Below are positions 19,011-29,125 of a DNA stretch of 64,000 nucleotides, in pieces. This DNA is from Thiomicrorhabdus sp. Kp2 (GTDB taxonomy: Bacteria > Pseudomonadota > Gammaproteobacteria > Thiomicrospirales > Thiomicrospiraceae), in contig NZ_ARWI01000001.1 in the NCBI RefSeq assembly GCF_000478585.1, positions 2,661,707 through 2,725,706 of the forward strand, given 5' to 3'. The position numbers and the translations under genes are program-made. Each line of letters starts with the position of its first letter. Positions within the stretch are counted from its first letter, which is position 1. Under the pieces are notes generated by a model. It was not told the DNA's origin. It saw only the letters and a program-made list of their open reading frames with translations, and did not search any database.

Positions 19011-20042
19011 ATGGCTAGTGAATTTGAATTAATAAACACGCTGTTTGAACCCTTATCAAAAGGGCTATCAAGTGACGAAATAGGCATTGGCGATGATGGA
19101 GCGGTGCTTAATGTGCCCAATAATCATCAGTTGGTTGTGGTGACGGATACTTTGGTTTCAGGGGTGCATTTTCCAGAAAATGCCAGCGCCTATGACATTG
19201 CCTGGAAAGCGGTAGCCGTTAATTTAAGCGACCTAGCAGCAATGGGCGCTAAACCAGGGTTTTACTCACTCGCTTTAACGATCCCTAATAATGACCAGGC
19301 CTGGTTGGTTGATTTTGCCAAAGGTCTTGCCGATATTTGTTCCGCCTACAAGATTCCGTTAATTGGCGGAGACACCACTAAAGGCCCTTTAACGATTACA
19401 GTTACCGCGCAAGGTTTTGTAGAGCGAGGCACGGCGTTAAAGCGTTCGGGGGCTAAAGTAGGTGATTTAATTTGTGTGACCAATACCATTGGTGATGGAG
19501 CTTTGGGTTTAAAAGTGGCTTTTAATGAGTTACCAGGCCTGGTAAAACAAGAGATGACTCAAGAGCAGAGTTTGCATCTGTTAAATGCTTTAAACCGTCC
19601 AGAACCGCAGTTAGCAATAGGTCAATACCTACCCAAAATTGCCAATAGTGCAATTGATATTTCTGATGGATTGTTGGCTGATTTAAATCATATTTTGGAA
19701 GCGTCTAATAAACTTATAGAGTCAGGTGGGAAAAGGCTTTCAGCTAAGATAGAGTTAGACTCAATTCCTTTATCAAACGCAGCAAAATTATATATTGATA
19801 AAACGGGGGACTGGAAAACGATTTTAGCTGGCGGTGATGACTATCAGCTCTGTTTTACTCTTTCAGAAGAGCAGTTGGGTTTGGCAAAAGAGACAGCGAA
19901 TCGCTTGGGGATGAGGGTTTCTGTGATTGGTCAGGTGGTTGTTTCAGCAGTGGTGAGTAAAGAGCAAGATGTAAAAATTGAGTTATTTTTAAGCGGTACT
20001 TCTTTTGATGTGAGTGACTCTAAAGGCTATCTTCACTTTTAA
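19011..20042 (+). CDS. thiL: Thiamine-monophosphate kinase
   Basis: ThiL phosphorylates thiamine monophosphate to the pyrophosphate cofactor. The 343-aa protein has a PurM-like fold: GIGDDGAVLNVP at the N-terminus, DTLVSGVHF, AVNLSDLAAMGAKPG, GGDTTKGPLTITVTAQG and late DISDGLLADL and GGDDYQL. The gene holds two CAGGCCTG copies (19296-19303 encoding QAW and 19534-19541 encoding PGLV). A strong bidirectional terminator follows. pgpA, often next to thiL, is instead at 46 kb. Confidence 0.95.
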   Translation: MASEFELINTLFEPLSKGLSSDEIGIGDDGAVLNVPNNHQLVVVTDTLVSGVHFPENASAYDIAWKAVAVNLSDLAAMGAKPGFYSLALTIPNNDQAWLVDFAKGLADICSAYKIPLIGGDTTKGPLTITVTAQGFVERGTALKRSGAKVGDLICVTNTIGDGALGLKVAFNELPGLVKQEMTQEQSLHLLNALNRPEPQLAIGQYLPKIANSAIDISDGLLADLNHILEASNKLIESGGKRLSAKIELDSIPLSNAAKLYIDKTGDWKTILAGGDDYQLCFTLSEEQLGLAKETANRLGMRVSVIGQVVVSAVVSKEQDVKIELFLSGTSFDVSDSKGYLHF

Positions 20043-20069
20043 CGTTTTGTTAACAAATTGCATACAAAT

Positions 20070-20109
20070 AAAAATGCCTGGTAGCAAACAATTGCTACCA
20101 GGCATTTTT
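20070..20109. terminator. Bidirectional terminator between thiL and aroG
   Basis: An 18-bp perfect stem (20070-20087 with 20092-20109) has a 4-base loop, an A tract at one end and a T tract at the other, so it can stop both convergent genes. Each arm contains half of the dispersed motif (GCCTGGTAGC and GCTACCAGGC). Confidence 0.9.
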
Positions 20110-20129
20110 ATTTAATAAGAGATGGTGAT

Positions 20130-21200
20130 TTACTTCTTGTTAAGCGCTCTGCGTGCCATAACCCCTTGAGATAGGCTTTCAAGAACGGTTAAACTGTCAT
20201 CCCAATCAATACAAGCATCTGTAATGCTTTGGCCATAGTTGAGGGGTTGGCCTGGTTCAACATCTTGGCGTCCACCAACGAGATGGCTTTCTACCATGGC
20301 ACCCATAATATACGGTGAGCCAGCGGCAAGCTGTTCTTTGATTGATTCTGCAACCACTAGTTGTCTTTCGTGCTGTTTGCTGCTGTTTGCATGGCTACAG
20401 TCAATCATTAGCTTGTCTTCAACCTTGGCCGCTTGTAGTTGTTGTACCGCATCAGTGACAAACTCAGCCTCGTAATTTGGTCCATCATTACCACCACGTA
20501 AAATAACGTGACAATCCTCATTGCCATTGGTTTCAAAAATAGCAGAATGACCATCTTTAGTTAATGACATAAAAATATGAGGATTATTCGCAGCACGGAT
20601 TGCATCCACGGCCACTTTAAAGCCACCATCGGTTCCGTTTTTGAAGCCCACAGGGCAAGACAGGCCTGACGCTAGCTCACGGTGACCTTGGCTTTCGGTT
20701 GTGCGAGCACCAATGGCGCCCCAAGAAATTAAATCAGCGACATATTGTGGTGAGATTAAATCTAAAAACTCAGTGGCTGCAGGTACGCCCATATCGTTTA
20801 TGTCACGTAAAAGTTCACGAGCAAGTCCTAAGCCTTTATTGATTTCAAATGATTCATTAAGGTTTGGATCGTTAATCAAACCTTTCCAGCCAACAGTGGT
20901 TCTTGGCTTTTCAAAGTAAACACGCATAACAATTAGCAGAGAGTCTTTGTATTTTTCGATCTGCTCTTTCAGTTTTTTTGCATATTCACGTGCTGCCCCT
21001 GTGTCGTGAATTGAACATGGGCCAATCACCACTAACATGCGGTCATCTCTGCCAGCAAGAATATTGTGAATTTGCTGACGTGTATCATAAACAGTTTGAG
21101 CGGCGTTTTCTGTAATAGGAAACTGCTCATGCAAATCACGAGGTGAACGAACTTCTGTGATGTTTTTGATGCGTAAATCATCTGTTTGATACTGCGTCAT
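20130..21200 (-). CDS. aroG: 3-deoxy-7-phosphoheptulonate synthase, AroG type
   Basis: DAHP synthase condenses phosphoenolpyruvate and erythrose-4-phosphate, the first step to aromatic amino acids. At 356 aa it follows E. coli AroG along its length: LVVIGPCSIHD, MRVYFEKPRTTVGWKG, WGAIGARTTESQ, SCPVGFKNGTDG and MIDCSHANSSKQ. The region corresponding to the Phe-binding site of AroG (HIFMSLTKDGHSA) is closer to AroG than to AroF or AroH, so phenylalanine control is likely but not proven. A CAGGCCTG copy at 20661-20668 encodes SGLS. Confidence 0.94.
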   Translation of the reverse strand: MTQYQTDDLRIKNITEVRSPRDLHEQFPITENAAQTVYDTRQQIHNILAGRDDRMLVVIGPCSIHDTGAAREYAKKLKEQIEKYKDSLLIVMRVYFEKPRTTVGWKGLINDPNLNESFEINKGLGLARELLRDINDMGVPAATEFLDLISPQYVADLISWGAIGARTTESQGHRELASGLSCPVGFKNGTDGGFKVAVDAIRAANNPHIFMSLTKDGHSAIFETNGNEDCHVILRGGNDGPNYEAEFVTDAVQQLQAAKVEDKLMIDCSHANSSKQHERQLVVAESIKEQLAAGSPYIMGAMVESHLVGGRQDVEPGQPLNYGQSITDACIDWDDSLTVLESLSQGVMARRALNKK

Positions 21201-21505
21201 ATTGAAACCTTAATCATCAAATTGTTTTTTATGTGTATTTTTAGGCTAAAAATACGTGGGAATAAACGCGATATTATGCCACTTTATGACGCTATTTGCT
21301 TTATCAATTCTTGTAAATAACAGTGATTTCTTATGTTTTTTTATATTGGACGAAATTTACCAGGCCTGGTAAGTTGATTTTACGATCAATTTAATCGTTA
21401 TTTTTTATACTAAAAACATGAAAAAATACCCTGAGATGCTAAAAACTCTATGAATAACTATGCTAAAATCATTGCGTTTTAAAATACTGAGTATGGGCTA
21501 GGCAA
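21201..21505. other. Divergent intergenic region, aroG and DUF3579 gene
   Basis: This 305-base AT-rich spacer must contain both promoters. It contains one perfect ACCAGGCCTGGT at 21359-21370 within a 16-bp palindrome. An extended -10-like TGCTAAAAT at 21461-21469 precedes the DUF3579 gene. No open frame or structured RNA is evident. Confidence 0.5.
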
Positions 21506-21796
21506 GTGCATTGTAAATATATTATTGAAGGCGTTACTGAAGACGGCCGAAAATTTAGACCGAGCGATTGGATTGATCGTATCTCATCAATGGGTGCATC
21601 GTATGATATGCAGAGACTTGTTTATTCAGACATGCTTCATCCAGAGTTATATGAAGGGCAAAAGTGCTTGATGATTGATATGGCACTGGAACAGAAAAAC
21701 CCTGGTATGTTTCAATATGTAATGAATTTTGTTAAAAGCAATAAGTTGAAAATGACTCAAGTATGTGATTTGGATGAGTCTAAGCTGGGCGCTTAA
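21506..21796 (+). CDS. DUF3579 family protein
   Basis: This 96-aa soluble protein resembles DUF3579, a small uncharacterised proteobacterial family whose members begin with a VxGxTxDGxxFRPSDW pattern. Here it reads IIEGVTEDGRKFRPSDWIDRI. It starts at GTG 21506; the ribosome site (TAGG) is weak, and no better start is seen. A strong terminator follows the stop. No function is known, and the neighbours (aroG, pilD) give no hint. Confidence 0.65.
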   Translation: MHCKYIIEGVTEDGRKFRPSDWIDRISSMGASYDMQRLVYSDMLHPELYEGQKCLMIDMALEQKNPGMFQYVMNFVKSNKLKMTQVCDLDESKLGA

Positions 21797-21841
21797 CTTA
21801 ACGTTAAGGTCGAAGTTGTAAAGCTGACTAGGTTGATGATT

Positions 21842-21878
21842 AAAAACCCCGATAAATCATATTTATCGGGGTTTTTTT
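21842..21878 (+). terminator. Terminator after the DUF3579 gene
   Basis: AAAAACCCCGATAAA pairs perfectly with TTTATCGGGGTTTTT around a 5-base loop, followed by more T. It lies between convergent genes and could also serve pilD. Confidence 0.9.
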
Positions 21879-21913
21879 ATGGCCTTTTTTTAACTTATGG
21901 TAACGCTGATGAA

Positions 21914-22699
21914 TTAAAAAATATTTGGTCCTAAGAATAAAGTGGCCCAGCCACCGATGGCTAAAAATGGTCCAAAGGCTAAAGGTGTATCTTTACCTCT
22001 TGTTTTGAGCATAATACCAATGACACTCACTAAAATACTGGTAACGGCCGCAATTAGAATGATTTGTGGTAATGCGATAAATCCAAACCAAGCACCTAAA
22101 GCGGCTAATAATTTAAAGTCTCCATAGCCCATGCCTTCTTTGCCTGTTAGTAATTTAAAGGCATGAAAAACAATCCAAAGTAAAAGGTAGCCAATTGCGG
22201 CACCCCAGATGGCATCAATAGGTGTTGCGAAGAGTGTTTGTGTGTTGAAGAGTAAGCCAAGCCAAAGTAATGGTAGGCTTAGGTTGTCTAAAATTAGTTG
22301 GTGTTCATAGTCCACCACAAAAATAGCAATAAGCATCCAGCTAAATAAGGTAGCGGCTACGCCTTCTGTGGTTAAGCCGAATTGCCACATGCAGGCCACA
22401 GTAAAGAGTGCGGTGCTGGCTTCAATAATGGGGTATCGAGGTGAGATTTTGCTTTGACAGTTATGGCATTTGCCTTTGGAATAGAGCCAGCTGAAAAGAG
22501 GGATAAGCCTGTACCAAGGCAGAGAGGCATCACATTGTGGGCATTTTGAGCCTCCTAGACTGATCTCTTTAAATTGTGCTTCCTCTTCCATCATCATGAT
22601 GCGTGGGAGTCGCCAAGTAAGCATGGATAGAAAACTGCCAATTACGAGTCCAAGAATGCCGCTGAAAATAAGAAGTTGTGTGGTAGTGAGTTCTGTCAT
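21914..22699 (-). CDS. pilD: Type IV prepilin peptidase/N-methyltransferase PilD
   Basis: PilD is an inner-membrane aspartic protease that trims and methylates type IV pilins and type II secretion pseudopilins. The start is set at ATG 22699 (MTELTTTQ), where the hydrophobic first helix begins; a frame to 22741 adds 14 polar residues. The N-terminal domain has the four-cysteine zinc motif KCPQCD and KCHNCQ. The catalytic Asp residues lie in VDYEHQLILD and in GMGYGDFKLL. Multiple membrane helices are evident. It stands alone without pilB or pilC. Its presence implies pili, secretion or DNA uptake machinery encoded elsewhere. Confidence 0.93.
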   Translation of the reverse strand: MTELTTTQLLIFSGILGLVIGSFLSMLTWRLPRIMMMEEEAQFKEISLGGSKCPQCDASLPWYRLIPLFSWLYSKGKCHNCQSKISPRYPIIEASTALFTVACMWQFGLTTEGVAATLFSWMLIAIFVVDYEHQLILDNLSLPLLWLGLLFNTQTLFATPIDAIWGAAIGYLLLWIVFHAFKLLTGKEGMGYGDFKLLAALGAWFGFIALPQIILIAAVTSILVSVIGIMLKTRGKDTPLAFGPFLAIGGWATLFLGPNIF

Positions 22700-23013
22700 T
22701 TTAGAGGCTCTTAAAGGGTGTTTGCTTGTATTTATTCTCAAGCGCTTGGGTTAAGTTAATTGTGTGAACACTTTATCAAAAATTGATATTAATGCCTATT
22801 TTGTTTCACTGAATCTTTTTCATTTTATACCAGAAATTAATTCCAAGGTTTTACATAATAGGCCGATTTGAAGGAGGCTGTTACAAGGTTTGTTTTGGAA
22901 TCAAAAAATAATCAATAAAAGCAGCTATATTGAGTAAATCTGTTGTTAAAAGTGTTATGAATTCCTTTATAATGTCGTGTTCTCTTATGAGTTAATTAAC
23001 TAGGTTGTGTTAA

Positions 23014-23706
23014 GTGTCTTTTTTTAAGCGTTATTTGATTGCTGGATTATTGGTATGGCTTCCTTTGGGTGTGACCATTGCGGTAATCAAATTTTTGGTG
23101 GAGTTTTTTGACCAGACCTTATTGTTAATTCCACATGCTTATCGTCCTGAAACCTTGTTGGGGTTTAATATACCAGGCCTGGGGGTTGTGCTTTCACTGT
23201 TATTGATTTTAATAACGGGTGTTTTTGTTGCTAATTTATTGGGCAGTAAAATTGTTGGCTTGTGGGAGGCTTTTTTATCCAGGATTCCACTGGTTCGCTC
23301 CATTTATAATGCGGTAAAACAAATTGCTGAAGCGGTGTTTGGTTCTGGTGATCAAACTTTTGAAAAGGTCTATTTAATTGAATACCCTAGAAAACATTTA
23401 TGGACTTTAGCATTTCAAACCAGTACTCATCAGGCCGAGGCTCAGAGAAAAACGGGTATGAATGATGTGGTGAATTTGTTTGTGCCAACAACACCGAACC
23501 CAACTTCGGGTTTTTTTATTATGGCAAGTCGCCATGAAGTTGTTGAGTTGGAGATGAATGTGGATGACGCTTTAAAAATGGTTATTTCTGGTGGCGTGGT
23601 AGTGCCAGGAATGAAAAAGGGCAAAGATGGCAAAATGATCATTCCAGACAGTCTTCAAGGCACACAAGGCATAGAGTCGGTTTCACCACCTGTAAGTGAG
23701 AAATAG
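23014..23706 (+). CDS. DUF502 family membrane protein
   Basis: This 230-aa protein has two N-terminal membrane helices (about residues 8-32 and 50-78, the second around LSLLLILITGVFVANLLG) and a cytoplasmic domain with IPLVRSIYNAVKQIAEAVFG, typical of DUF502. The family function is unknown. It starts at GTG 23014. A DUF502 gene beside aspS is a recurrent arrangement in gammaproteobacteria. A CAGGCCTG at 23174-23181 encodes PGLG inside the second helix. About 160 bases separate it from aspS. Confidence 0.85.
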   Translation: MSFFKRYLIAGLLVWLPLGVTIAVIKFLVEFFDQTLLLIPHAYRPETLLGFNIPGLGVVLSLLLILITGVFVANLLGSKIVGLWEAFLSRIPLVRSIYNAVKQIAEAVFGSGDQTFEKVYLIEYPRKHLWTLAFQTSTHQAEAQRKTGMNDVVNLFVPTTPNPTSGFFIMASRHEVVELEMNVDDALKMVISGGVVVPGMKKGKDGKMIIPDSLQGTQGIESVSPPVSEK

Positions 23707-23863
23707 TTAATTGGTTCAAAAAGCACTTGAACTCTAGATCCATTAGAAAAACAGATTTATTTTAGAGGTTGCAATTGAGCAACCAAAGCAATGACTACCG
23801 CTTAATGAGCAACATAATTGATTGTGCGTTAAGCGGTTAAATTTATTAAAGGTATTAAAGAGT

Positions 23864-25645
23864 ATGCGTACGCAGTATTGTGGGCAAGTTACAGAAACAT
23901 TTATTGACCAAACCGTAACCGTTGCTGGTTGGGTTCATCGTCGCCGTGACCACGGTGGGGTTATCTTTATCGATTTACGTGACCGTGAAGGTTTGGTACA
24001 AGTGGTTGTAAACCCAGATACAGCAGATATTTTTGCAAAAGCAGAACGTTTGCGCTCTGAGTGCGTCTTACAGATTACGGGGCAGGTTATTGCTCGTACA
24101 GAAGGCACAATTAACCCAAATATGACTACGGGTAAAATTGAAATTGTGGCGACTGAGCTGAATGTGCTTAGTATGGCAGAGCCGATTCCATTTCAGTTAG
24201 ATGATAAGAACGTCGGTGAAGAGACGCGTCTAAAATATCGCTACATTGATTTACGTCGTGAAGAGATGCAGCAAACATTAATGCTGCGTTATAAAGTAAC
24301 ACGTTCAATGCGTCGTTACCTTGATGACAACAACTTTATGGATATTGAAACACCAATTCTGACAAAATCAACGCCAGAAGGTGCGCGTGATTATTTAGTG
24401 CCAAGCCGTACTCACCAAAATAAATTCTTCGCACTACCTCAGTCGCCACAGCTGTTTAAACAGTTATTAATGATGTCTGGTTTTGACCGTTATTACCAAA
24501 TCACCCGTTGTTTCCGTGATGAAGATTTACGTGCAGACCGTCAGCCTGAATTTACTCAGTTAGATATTGAGACTTCTTTTATGGAAGAAGACGCGGTTAT
24601 GAACGTGATGGAAGGCTTGACTAAGACCATCTTTAAAGAAACGATTGGTCACGATTTTGGTTATGACTTTCCACGTATGACTTATGCAGAAGCGATTGAA
24701 AAGTATGGTATTGATCGCCCTGATTTGCGTATTGATATGCAGTTGGTTGATGTCGCTGATTTATTACAGGATATTGATTTTAAAGTGTTTGCAGGGCCAG
24801 CTAAAGATCCAAAAGGCCGTGTTGTTGCACTTAAAGTGCCTGGTGCGGGCGCAATGAGTCGTAAAGACATTGATGCTTACACTAAATTTGTGGGTATCTA
24901 CGGTGCAAAAGGTTTGGCTTATATTAAGGTAAATGATCTGTCTGCGGGCATTGATGGTCTGCAGTCACCAATCGTTAAATTCTTCCCTGACCAGGTGATG
25001 GAAATCATGCAGCGTGTTGGCGCTCAAGATGGTGATATCGTTTTCTTTGGTGCCGATAAAGCCAAAATTGTAAACGACGCTTTGGGCGCTTTACGAGTCA
25101 AGATTGGTGAAGATTTAAATATGTTGAATGGTCAGTTTAAGCCTGTATGGGTTGTTGACTTCCCTATGTTTGAAGAAGATGAAGAAAACGCACGTATGAC
25201 GGCGATTCACCATCCGTTTACACAGCCAAAAGCGACCACTGAAGAAATCTTAAATCATCACGCTCCTGAGCAAATGCTTTCTAAAGCGTATGATTTGGTT
25301 ATCAATGGTCTAGAAGTGGGTGGTGGTTCTGTGCGTATTCACGATACAAACATGCAAGCAGCCGTATTAAAACTATTAGGTATTTCGGATGAAGAAGCCC
25401 AAGATAAGTTTGGCTTCTTACTGAATGCACTGAAATATGGTTGTCCTCCACACGCGGGTATGGCATTTGGTTTAGATCGTTTAGTGATGATTTTAGGTAA
25501 TATTGATTCAATACGTGATGTTATTGCATTCCCTAAAACACAGTCAGCGGCGTGTCTATTAACAGAAGCACCAGGCCTGGTAGATAATGCTCAGCTTGAA
25601 GATTTGGCTCTAAGATTTAGAAAGCCAATGCGTGGCGAAGCGTAA
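23864..25645 (+). CDS. aspS: Aspartyl-tRNA synthetase
   Basis: AspS charges tRNA-Asp (or tRNA-Asp and tRNA-Asn if non-discriminating; the sequence alone does not settle this). ATG 23864 starts MRTQYCGQV, the family N-terminus; a longer frame from 23822 adds unrelated residues. The 593-aa protein has an OB-fold anticodon domain ([21 protein letters not shown]), class II motif 2 ([19 protein letters not shown]), a bacterial GAD insertion and motif 3 ([13 protein letters not shown]). A perfect ACCAGGCCTGGT at 25570-25581 encodes APGLV near the C-terminus. Confidence 0.97.
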   Translation: MRTQYCGQVTETFIDQTVTVAGWVHRRRDHGGVIFIDLRDREGLVQVVVNPDTADIFAKAERLRSECVLQITGQVIARTEGTINPNMTTGKIEIVATELNVLSMAEPIPFQLDDKNVGEETRLKYRYIDLRREEMQQTLMLRYKVTRSMRRYLDDNNFMDIETPILTKSTPEGARDYLVPSRTHQNKFFALPQSPQLFKQLLMMSGFDRYYQITRCFRDEDLRADRQPEFTQLDIETSFMEEDAVMNVMEGLTKTIFKETIGHDFGYDFPRMTYAEAIEKYGIDRPDLRIDMQLVDVADLLQDIDFKVFAGPAKDPKGRVVALKVPGAGAMSRKDIDAYTKFVGIYGAKGLAYIKVNDLSAGIDGLQSPIVKFFPDQVMEIMQRVGAQDGDIVFFGADKAKIVNDALGALRVKIGEDLNMLNGQFKPVWVVDFPMFEEDEENARMTAIHHPFTQPKATTEEILNHHAPEQMLSKAYDLVINGLEVGGGSVRIHDTNMQAAVLKLLGISDEEAQDKFGFLLNALKYGCPPHAGMAFGLDRLVMILGNIDSIRDVIAFPKTQSAACLLTEAPGLVDNAQLEDLALRFRKPMRGEA

Positions 25646-25671
25646 TCAATAAACCTATAGAGAACTCATTT

Positions 25672-26760
25672 ATGTCAGAAGTGATGTCAACCAAGTCAAC
25701 CGAGATACCGACCCAATTAGAGTCGCGTATTCAGCAGTTGGCATCATCAGCCCCAACGCAGCCTTGGTTAAACAATGCTGAAAAAGAGACGTTGAAAGCG
25801 GAAATTAAGCAGTTATTAAAAGCTAATAATGCTCAATTGGTGGCGCATTATTATGTTGACGATGAGCTTCAAGCATTGGCAGAAGAAACGGGCGGTACGG
25901 TGGCTGACTCTTTAGAGATGGCTAATTTTGGTGCTCAGTCTGATGCGGATATGTTGGTGGTCTGTGGTGTACGTTTTATGGGTGAAACCGCTAAGATGTT
26001 AAGCCCAGAAAAAACCATTTTAATGCCTGATTTAGAAGCGACGTGTTCTTTAGATGTAGGTTGTCCTGCGGATGAATTTGCTAAGTTTTGTGCTCAACAC
26101 CCAGACTACACGGTGGTGGTTTATGCCAATACCAGTGCAGAAGTAAAAGCGATAGCGGATTGGGTGGTGACATCAGGCAATGCATTGCAAATTGTGACCC
26201 ATCTAAAAGAACAAGGCCAAAAAATCATTTGGGCGCCTGATCGCCATTTAGGAAACTGGATTGAACAGCAAACGGGTGTAGAGATGCTTCGTTGGCAAGG
26301 GCATTGTATTGTCCATGATGAATTTAAAACGTTTGAATTAGAGTCGTTAAAACAACAACACCCAAATGCAAAAGTTTTGGTTCATCCTGAATCCCCTTCG
26401 GAAGTTGTTGATTTAGCGGATGTCGTTGGTTCAACCAAGGTGTTATTAAATGCTGTGGTGGATATGCCTGATAACGAATTTATTGTGGCAACCGATTATG
26501 GCATCTTCTATAAGATGCAACAGTTAGCACCCAATAAAAAACTTTATATTGCACCCACAGGCAGTAAAAAAGACTCATGTAACAGTTGCGCGCACTGCCC
26601 TTGGATGGCCATGAACGGTTTGCAAAACTTGCGTGATTGTTTAAAAAATCATACGGGTGAAGTGTTGGTTGATGAGGATGTTCGTCAAAAAGCGTTGATT
26701 TCGTTACAAAGAATGTTAGATTTTTCAAGACAAGCAGGCCTGGTCAAATCAAATAATTAA
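25672..26760 (+). CDS. nadA: Quinolinate synthase A
   Basis: NadA condenses iminoaspartate with dihydroxyacetone phosphate to quinolinate for NAD synthesis. The enzyme carries an oxygen-sensitive 4Fe-4S cluster. The 362-aa protein shows [32 protein letters not shown], cluster Cys in [12 protein letters not shown] and [15 protein letters not shown]. It begins 26 bases after aspS; an alternative ATG four codons in is possible. In Pseudomonas nadA sits near queC and tRNA-Lys; here it is between aspS and ruvC. A CAGGCCTG at 26735-26742 encodes AGLV. Confidence 0.95.
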   Translation: MSEVMSTKSTEIPTQLESRIQQLASSAPTQPWLNNAEKETLKAEIKQLLKANNAQLVAHYYVDDELQALAEETGGTVADSLEMANFGAQSDADMLVVCGVRFMGETAKMLSPEKTILMPDLEATCSLDVGCPADEFAKFCAQHPDYTVVVYANTSAEVKAIADWVVTSGNALQIVTHLKEQGQKIIWAPDRHLGNWIEQQTGVEMLRWQGHCIVHDEFKTFELESLKQQHPNAKVLVHPESPSEVVDLADVVGSTKVLLNAVVDMPDNEFIVATDYGIFYKMQQLAPNKKLYIAPTGSKKDSCNSCAHCPWMAMNGLQNLRDCLKNHTGEVLVDEDVRQKALISLQRMLDFSRQAGLVKSNN

Positions 26761-26774
26761 AAGCAATATTTAAT

Positions 26775-26800
26775 AAGCGGGTGTTTTAGCCCGCTTTTTT
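26775..26800 (+). terminator. nadA terminator
   Basis: AAGCGGG and CCCGCTT form a 7-bp stem around TGTTTTAG, followed by T6. An ATG right at the end of the T tract (26801) is in frame with ruvC but is therefore an unlikely start. Confidence 0.85.
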
Positions 26801-26823
26801 ATGGCTTGGCGTTTTATGGAACT

Positions 26824-26835
26824 ACCAGGCCTGGT
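26824..26835. repeat. ACCAGGCCTGGT copy in the ruvC leader
   Basis: A perfect 12-mer palindrome lies between the nadA terminator and the ribosome site proposed for ruvC. Confidence 0.85.
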
Positions 26836-26848
26836 AAAAGGGCAAACA

Positions 26849-27367
26849 TTGACTAAACTCAAACGCATATTAGGTATTGACCCAGGTTCACGTAAAACCG
26901 GTTTTGGTATTGTAGAATCAGGCCGTTATCATCCTAATTATTTGGTAAGCGGGGTGATTCGAGTTGAGAAATTTTCTGGTGCGATGCGTTTAAAAAATAT
27001 CTTTGAATCGGTTTGCCAAATTATCGACCAATACCAACCTGATGTGATGGCGGTTGAGAAAGTATTTGTCTATAAAAACCCAAAGTCAGCGATCACTTTA
27101 GGGCAGGCGCGTGGGGTGATTTTATGTGCTGCGGCGATTAAGGGGGTGGATATTATGGAATACACCCCAACGCAGATTAAAAGCACGATTGTCGGTAAAG
27201 GCCATGCGGGTAAAGACCAGGTGCAATACATGGTGCAAAATATACTCAAATTGACCGATACACCGCAAGAAGATGCGGCGGATGCATTGGCCTGTGCATT
27301 ATGTCATGACCGTTATATGTCGTTAGGCATTGATCCAGAGTTGATTTCAAAAGGCTCAAAATTTTAA
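26849..27367 (+). CDS. ruvC: Holliday junction resolvase RuvC
   Basis: RuvC is the endonuclease that cuts Holliday junctions after RuvAB branch migration. The frame is open from ATG 26801, but the family N-terminus is the ILGIDPGSRKTGFG strand. TTG 26849 lies six bases after AAAAGGG and gives 172 aa, matching E. coli RuvC (173 aa). Upstream starts would add a palindrome-encoded MELPGLVKG segment next to a terminator. Catalytic acidic residues are D in GIDPGSR, E in VEKVF and the DAADAL pair near the C-terminus. ruvA follows after 12 bases. Confidence 0.93.
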   Translation: MTKLKRILGIDPGSRKTGFGIVESGRYHPNYLVSGVIRVEKFSGAMRLKNIFESVCQIIDQYQPDVMAVEKVFVYKNPKSAITLGQARGVILCAAAIKGVDIMEYTPTQIKSTIVGKGHAGKDQVQYMVQNILKLTDTPQEDAADALACALCHDRYMSLGIDPELISKGSKF

Positions 27368-27379
27368 GGAATATAAAAA

Positions 27380-28012
27380 GTGATTGGATTGTTAAGAGGC
27401 CAGTTGGTTCAAAAACTTCCTCCAATGTTATTGTTGGATGTGAATGGCGTAGGGTATGAAATTGAAGCCCCTATGTCTACCTTCTATCAATTAGAGAAAA
27501 AAGAGGGTGATATCACTATTTTGACTCATATGCATGTGCGTGAAGATGCGATGTTATTATTTGGTTTTGCCACAGAATCTGAAAGAGTGCTTTTTAAAAC
27601 ATTGATTAAGGTCAATGGGGTTGGTGCCAAGATGGCATTGGGGATTTTATCGGCTATGTCGGTGAATGAGTTTTGTACCTATGTCGATAATGGCGATATT
27701 TCAGCGTTAACCCGCATTCCAGGTGTTGGTAAAAAAACGGCAGAGCGTTTACAAATAGAAATGCGTGATAGGCTCAAGCCAATCGTTGAATCAGGTGTGT
27801 TGGATTACCAACCGCAAATTACCAGTAGTGGCGCTCAAACGGCGATTCCAACAACGGGCTTTGCTAACTCAATAAAGCAGTCAGCATCTGAAGCATTGAT
27901 TGCGTTAGGATACAAAAATACCCAGGCAGAAAAAATGGTTGCAGGAGCTTTTGAGGAAGGGTTAACATTAGAAGCCCTAATTAAACGTGCCTTACAAGGA
28001 GTAAAATTGTAG
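27380..28012 (+). CDS. ruvA: Holliday junction branch migration protein RuvA
   Basis: The RuvA tetramer grips the junction and loads RuvB. The 210-aa protein has an N-terminal OB fold ([26 protein letters not shown]), tandem helix-hairpin-helix motifs ([25 protein letters not shown]) and a C-terminal RuvB-binding domain ([19 protein letters not shown]). It starts at GTG with AAGGA upstream. The stop abuts the ruvB ATG directly. Confidence 0.97.
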   Translation: MIGLLRGQLVQKLPPMLLLDVNGVGYEIEAPMSTFYQLEKKEGDITILTHMHVREDAMLLFGFATESERVLFKTLIKVNGVGAKMALGILSAMSVNEFCTYVDNGDISALTRIPGVGKKTAERLQIEMRDRLKPIVESGVLDYQPQITSSGAQTAIPTTGFANSIKQSASEALIALGYKNTQAEKMVAGAFEEGLTLEALIKRALQGVKL

Positions 28013-29020
28013 ATGATTGAAACCGATCGCATAATTGGCAGTCAGGAGATTGCTGATGATATCTACACAGCTCCTTCCGTAAGACCGCAGCAAATTAATG
28101 AGTACATTGGTCAACAAGCGGTTCGTGAACAATTACAGCTCTCTATGGATGCCGCTAAAATGCGTGGTGAAGCCTTAGACCATGTATTGCTGTACGGGCC
28201 ACCAGGCCTGGGAAAAACCACTTTATCGAATATTATCGCCCAAGAAATGGGTGTAACATTACGTCAAACTTCAGGGCCTGTGATTGAAAAACCAGGGGAT
28301 TTAGCGGCGATTTTGACACGTTTAGAACCGCATGATGTTTTGTTTGTGGATGAAATACATCGTCTAAGCCCGATTGTTGAAGAAGTTTTGTATCCTGCAA
28401 TGGAAGATTTTCAAATTGATATCGTGATTGGTGATGGACCAGCGGCACAAAGTGTCAAAATCGATTTGCCTCCATTTACTTTGGTAGGGGCAACCACAAG
28501 AGCTGGTTTACTAACATCCCCATTACGTGATCGTTTTGGCTTAGTACAGCGTTTAGAATTTTATACGCATGATGAATTAACCGAGATTGTAACGCGTTCT
28601 TCGCATATTTTAGGAATGCATTCAGAGCTTGAAGGAGCAAAAGAAGTCGCTCGTCGTTCTCGTGGTACACCACGAATTGCCAATCGTTTATTAAGACGTG
28701 TACGCGATTACGCTCAAGTAAAAGGCGATGGTATCATTACTCAAGTGATTGCTGATTCTGCTTTAAATCTGCTGGAAGTTGATACGCTCGGACTAGATAA
28801 GATGGACAGACGTTTTTTAGAAACACTGATTCACAAGTTTGAAGGCGGGCCAGTTGGGATTGACAGCATGGCAACCGCTTTAGGTGAAGAGCGCGGTACG
28901 ATTGAAGATGTGATTGAACCATTTTTGGTTCAACAAGGTTTTTTGGTAAGAACGCCAAGAGGGCGAATGGCCACCTCACACGCCTATAAACATTTGAACT
29001 TTGAACAAATTGCCAAATAA
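28013..29020 (+). CDS. ruvB: Holliday junction branch migration ATPase RuvB
   Basis: The RuvB AAA+ hexamer drives branch migration. At 335 aa it is typical. Walker A reads [12 protein letters not shown], Walker B reads [10 protein letters not shown], sensor 1 lies in LVGATTRAG, and a C-terminal winged helix ends [16 protein letters not shown]. The codons for PPGLG in Walker A contain a CAGGCCTG palindrome (28203-28210), so the motif is tolerated in an essential ATP loop by synonymous choice. The tol operon follows after about 105 bases without ybgC. Confidence 0.98.
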   Translation: MIETDRIIGSQEIADDIYTAPSVRPQQINEYIGQQAVREQLQLSMDAAKMRGEALDHVLLYGPPGLGKTTLSNIIAQEMGVTLRQTSGPVIEKPGDLAAILTRLEPHDVLFVDEIHRLSPIVEEVLYPAMEDFQIDIVIGDGPAAQSVKIDLPPFTLVGATTRAGLLTSPLRDRFGLVQRLEFYTHDELTEIVTRSSHILGMHSELEGAKEVARRSRGTPRIANRLLRRVRDYAQVKGDGIITQVIADSALNLLEVDTLGLDKMDRRFLETLIHKFEGGPVGIDSMATALGEERGTIEDVIEPFLVQQGFLVRTPRGRMATSHAYKHLNFEQIAK

Positions 29021-29125
29021 AAGTAATATAATTACATTTTGTATTTGGGATGAGTGTCGCTAAAGCCATACTCACCTAACGTAAATTAACTTGATTAACC
29101 TCCAAATAAATGGAAAGAGAAGACC

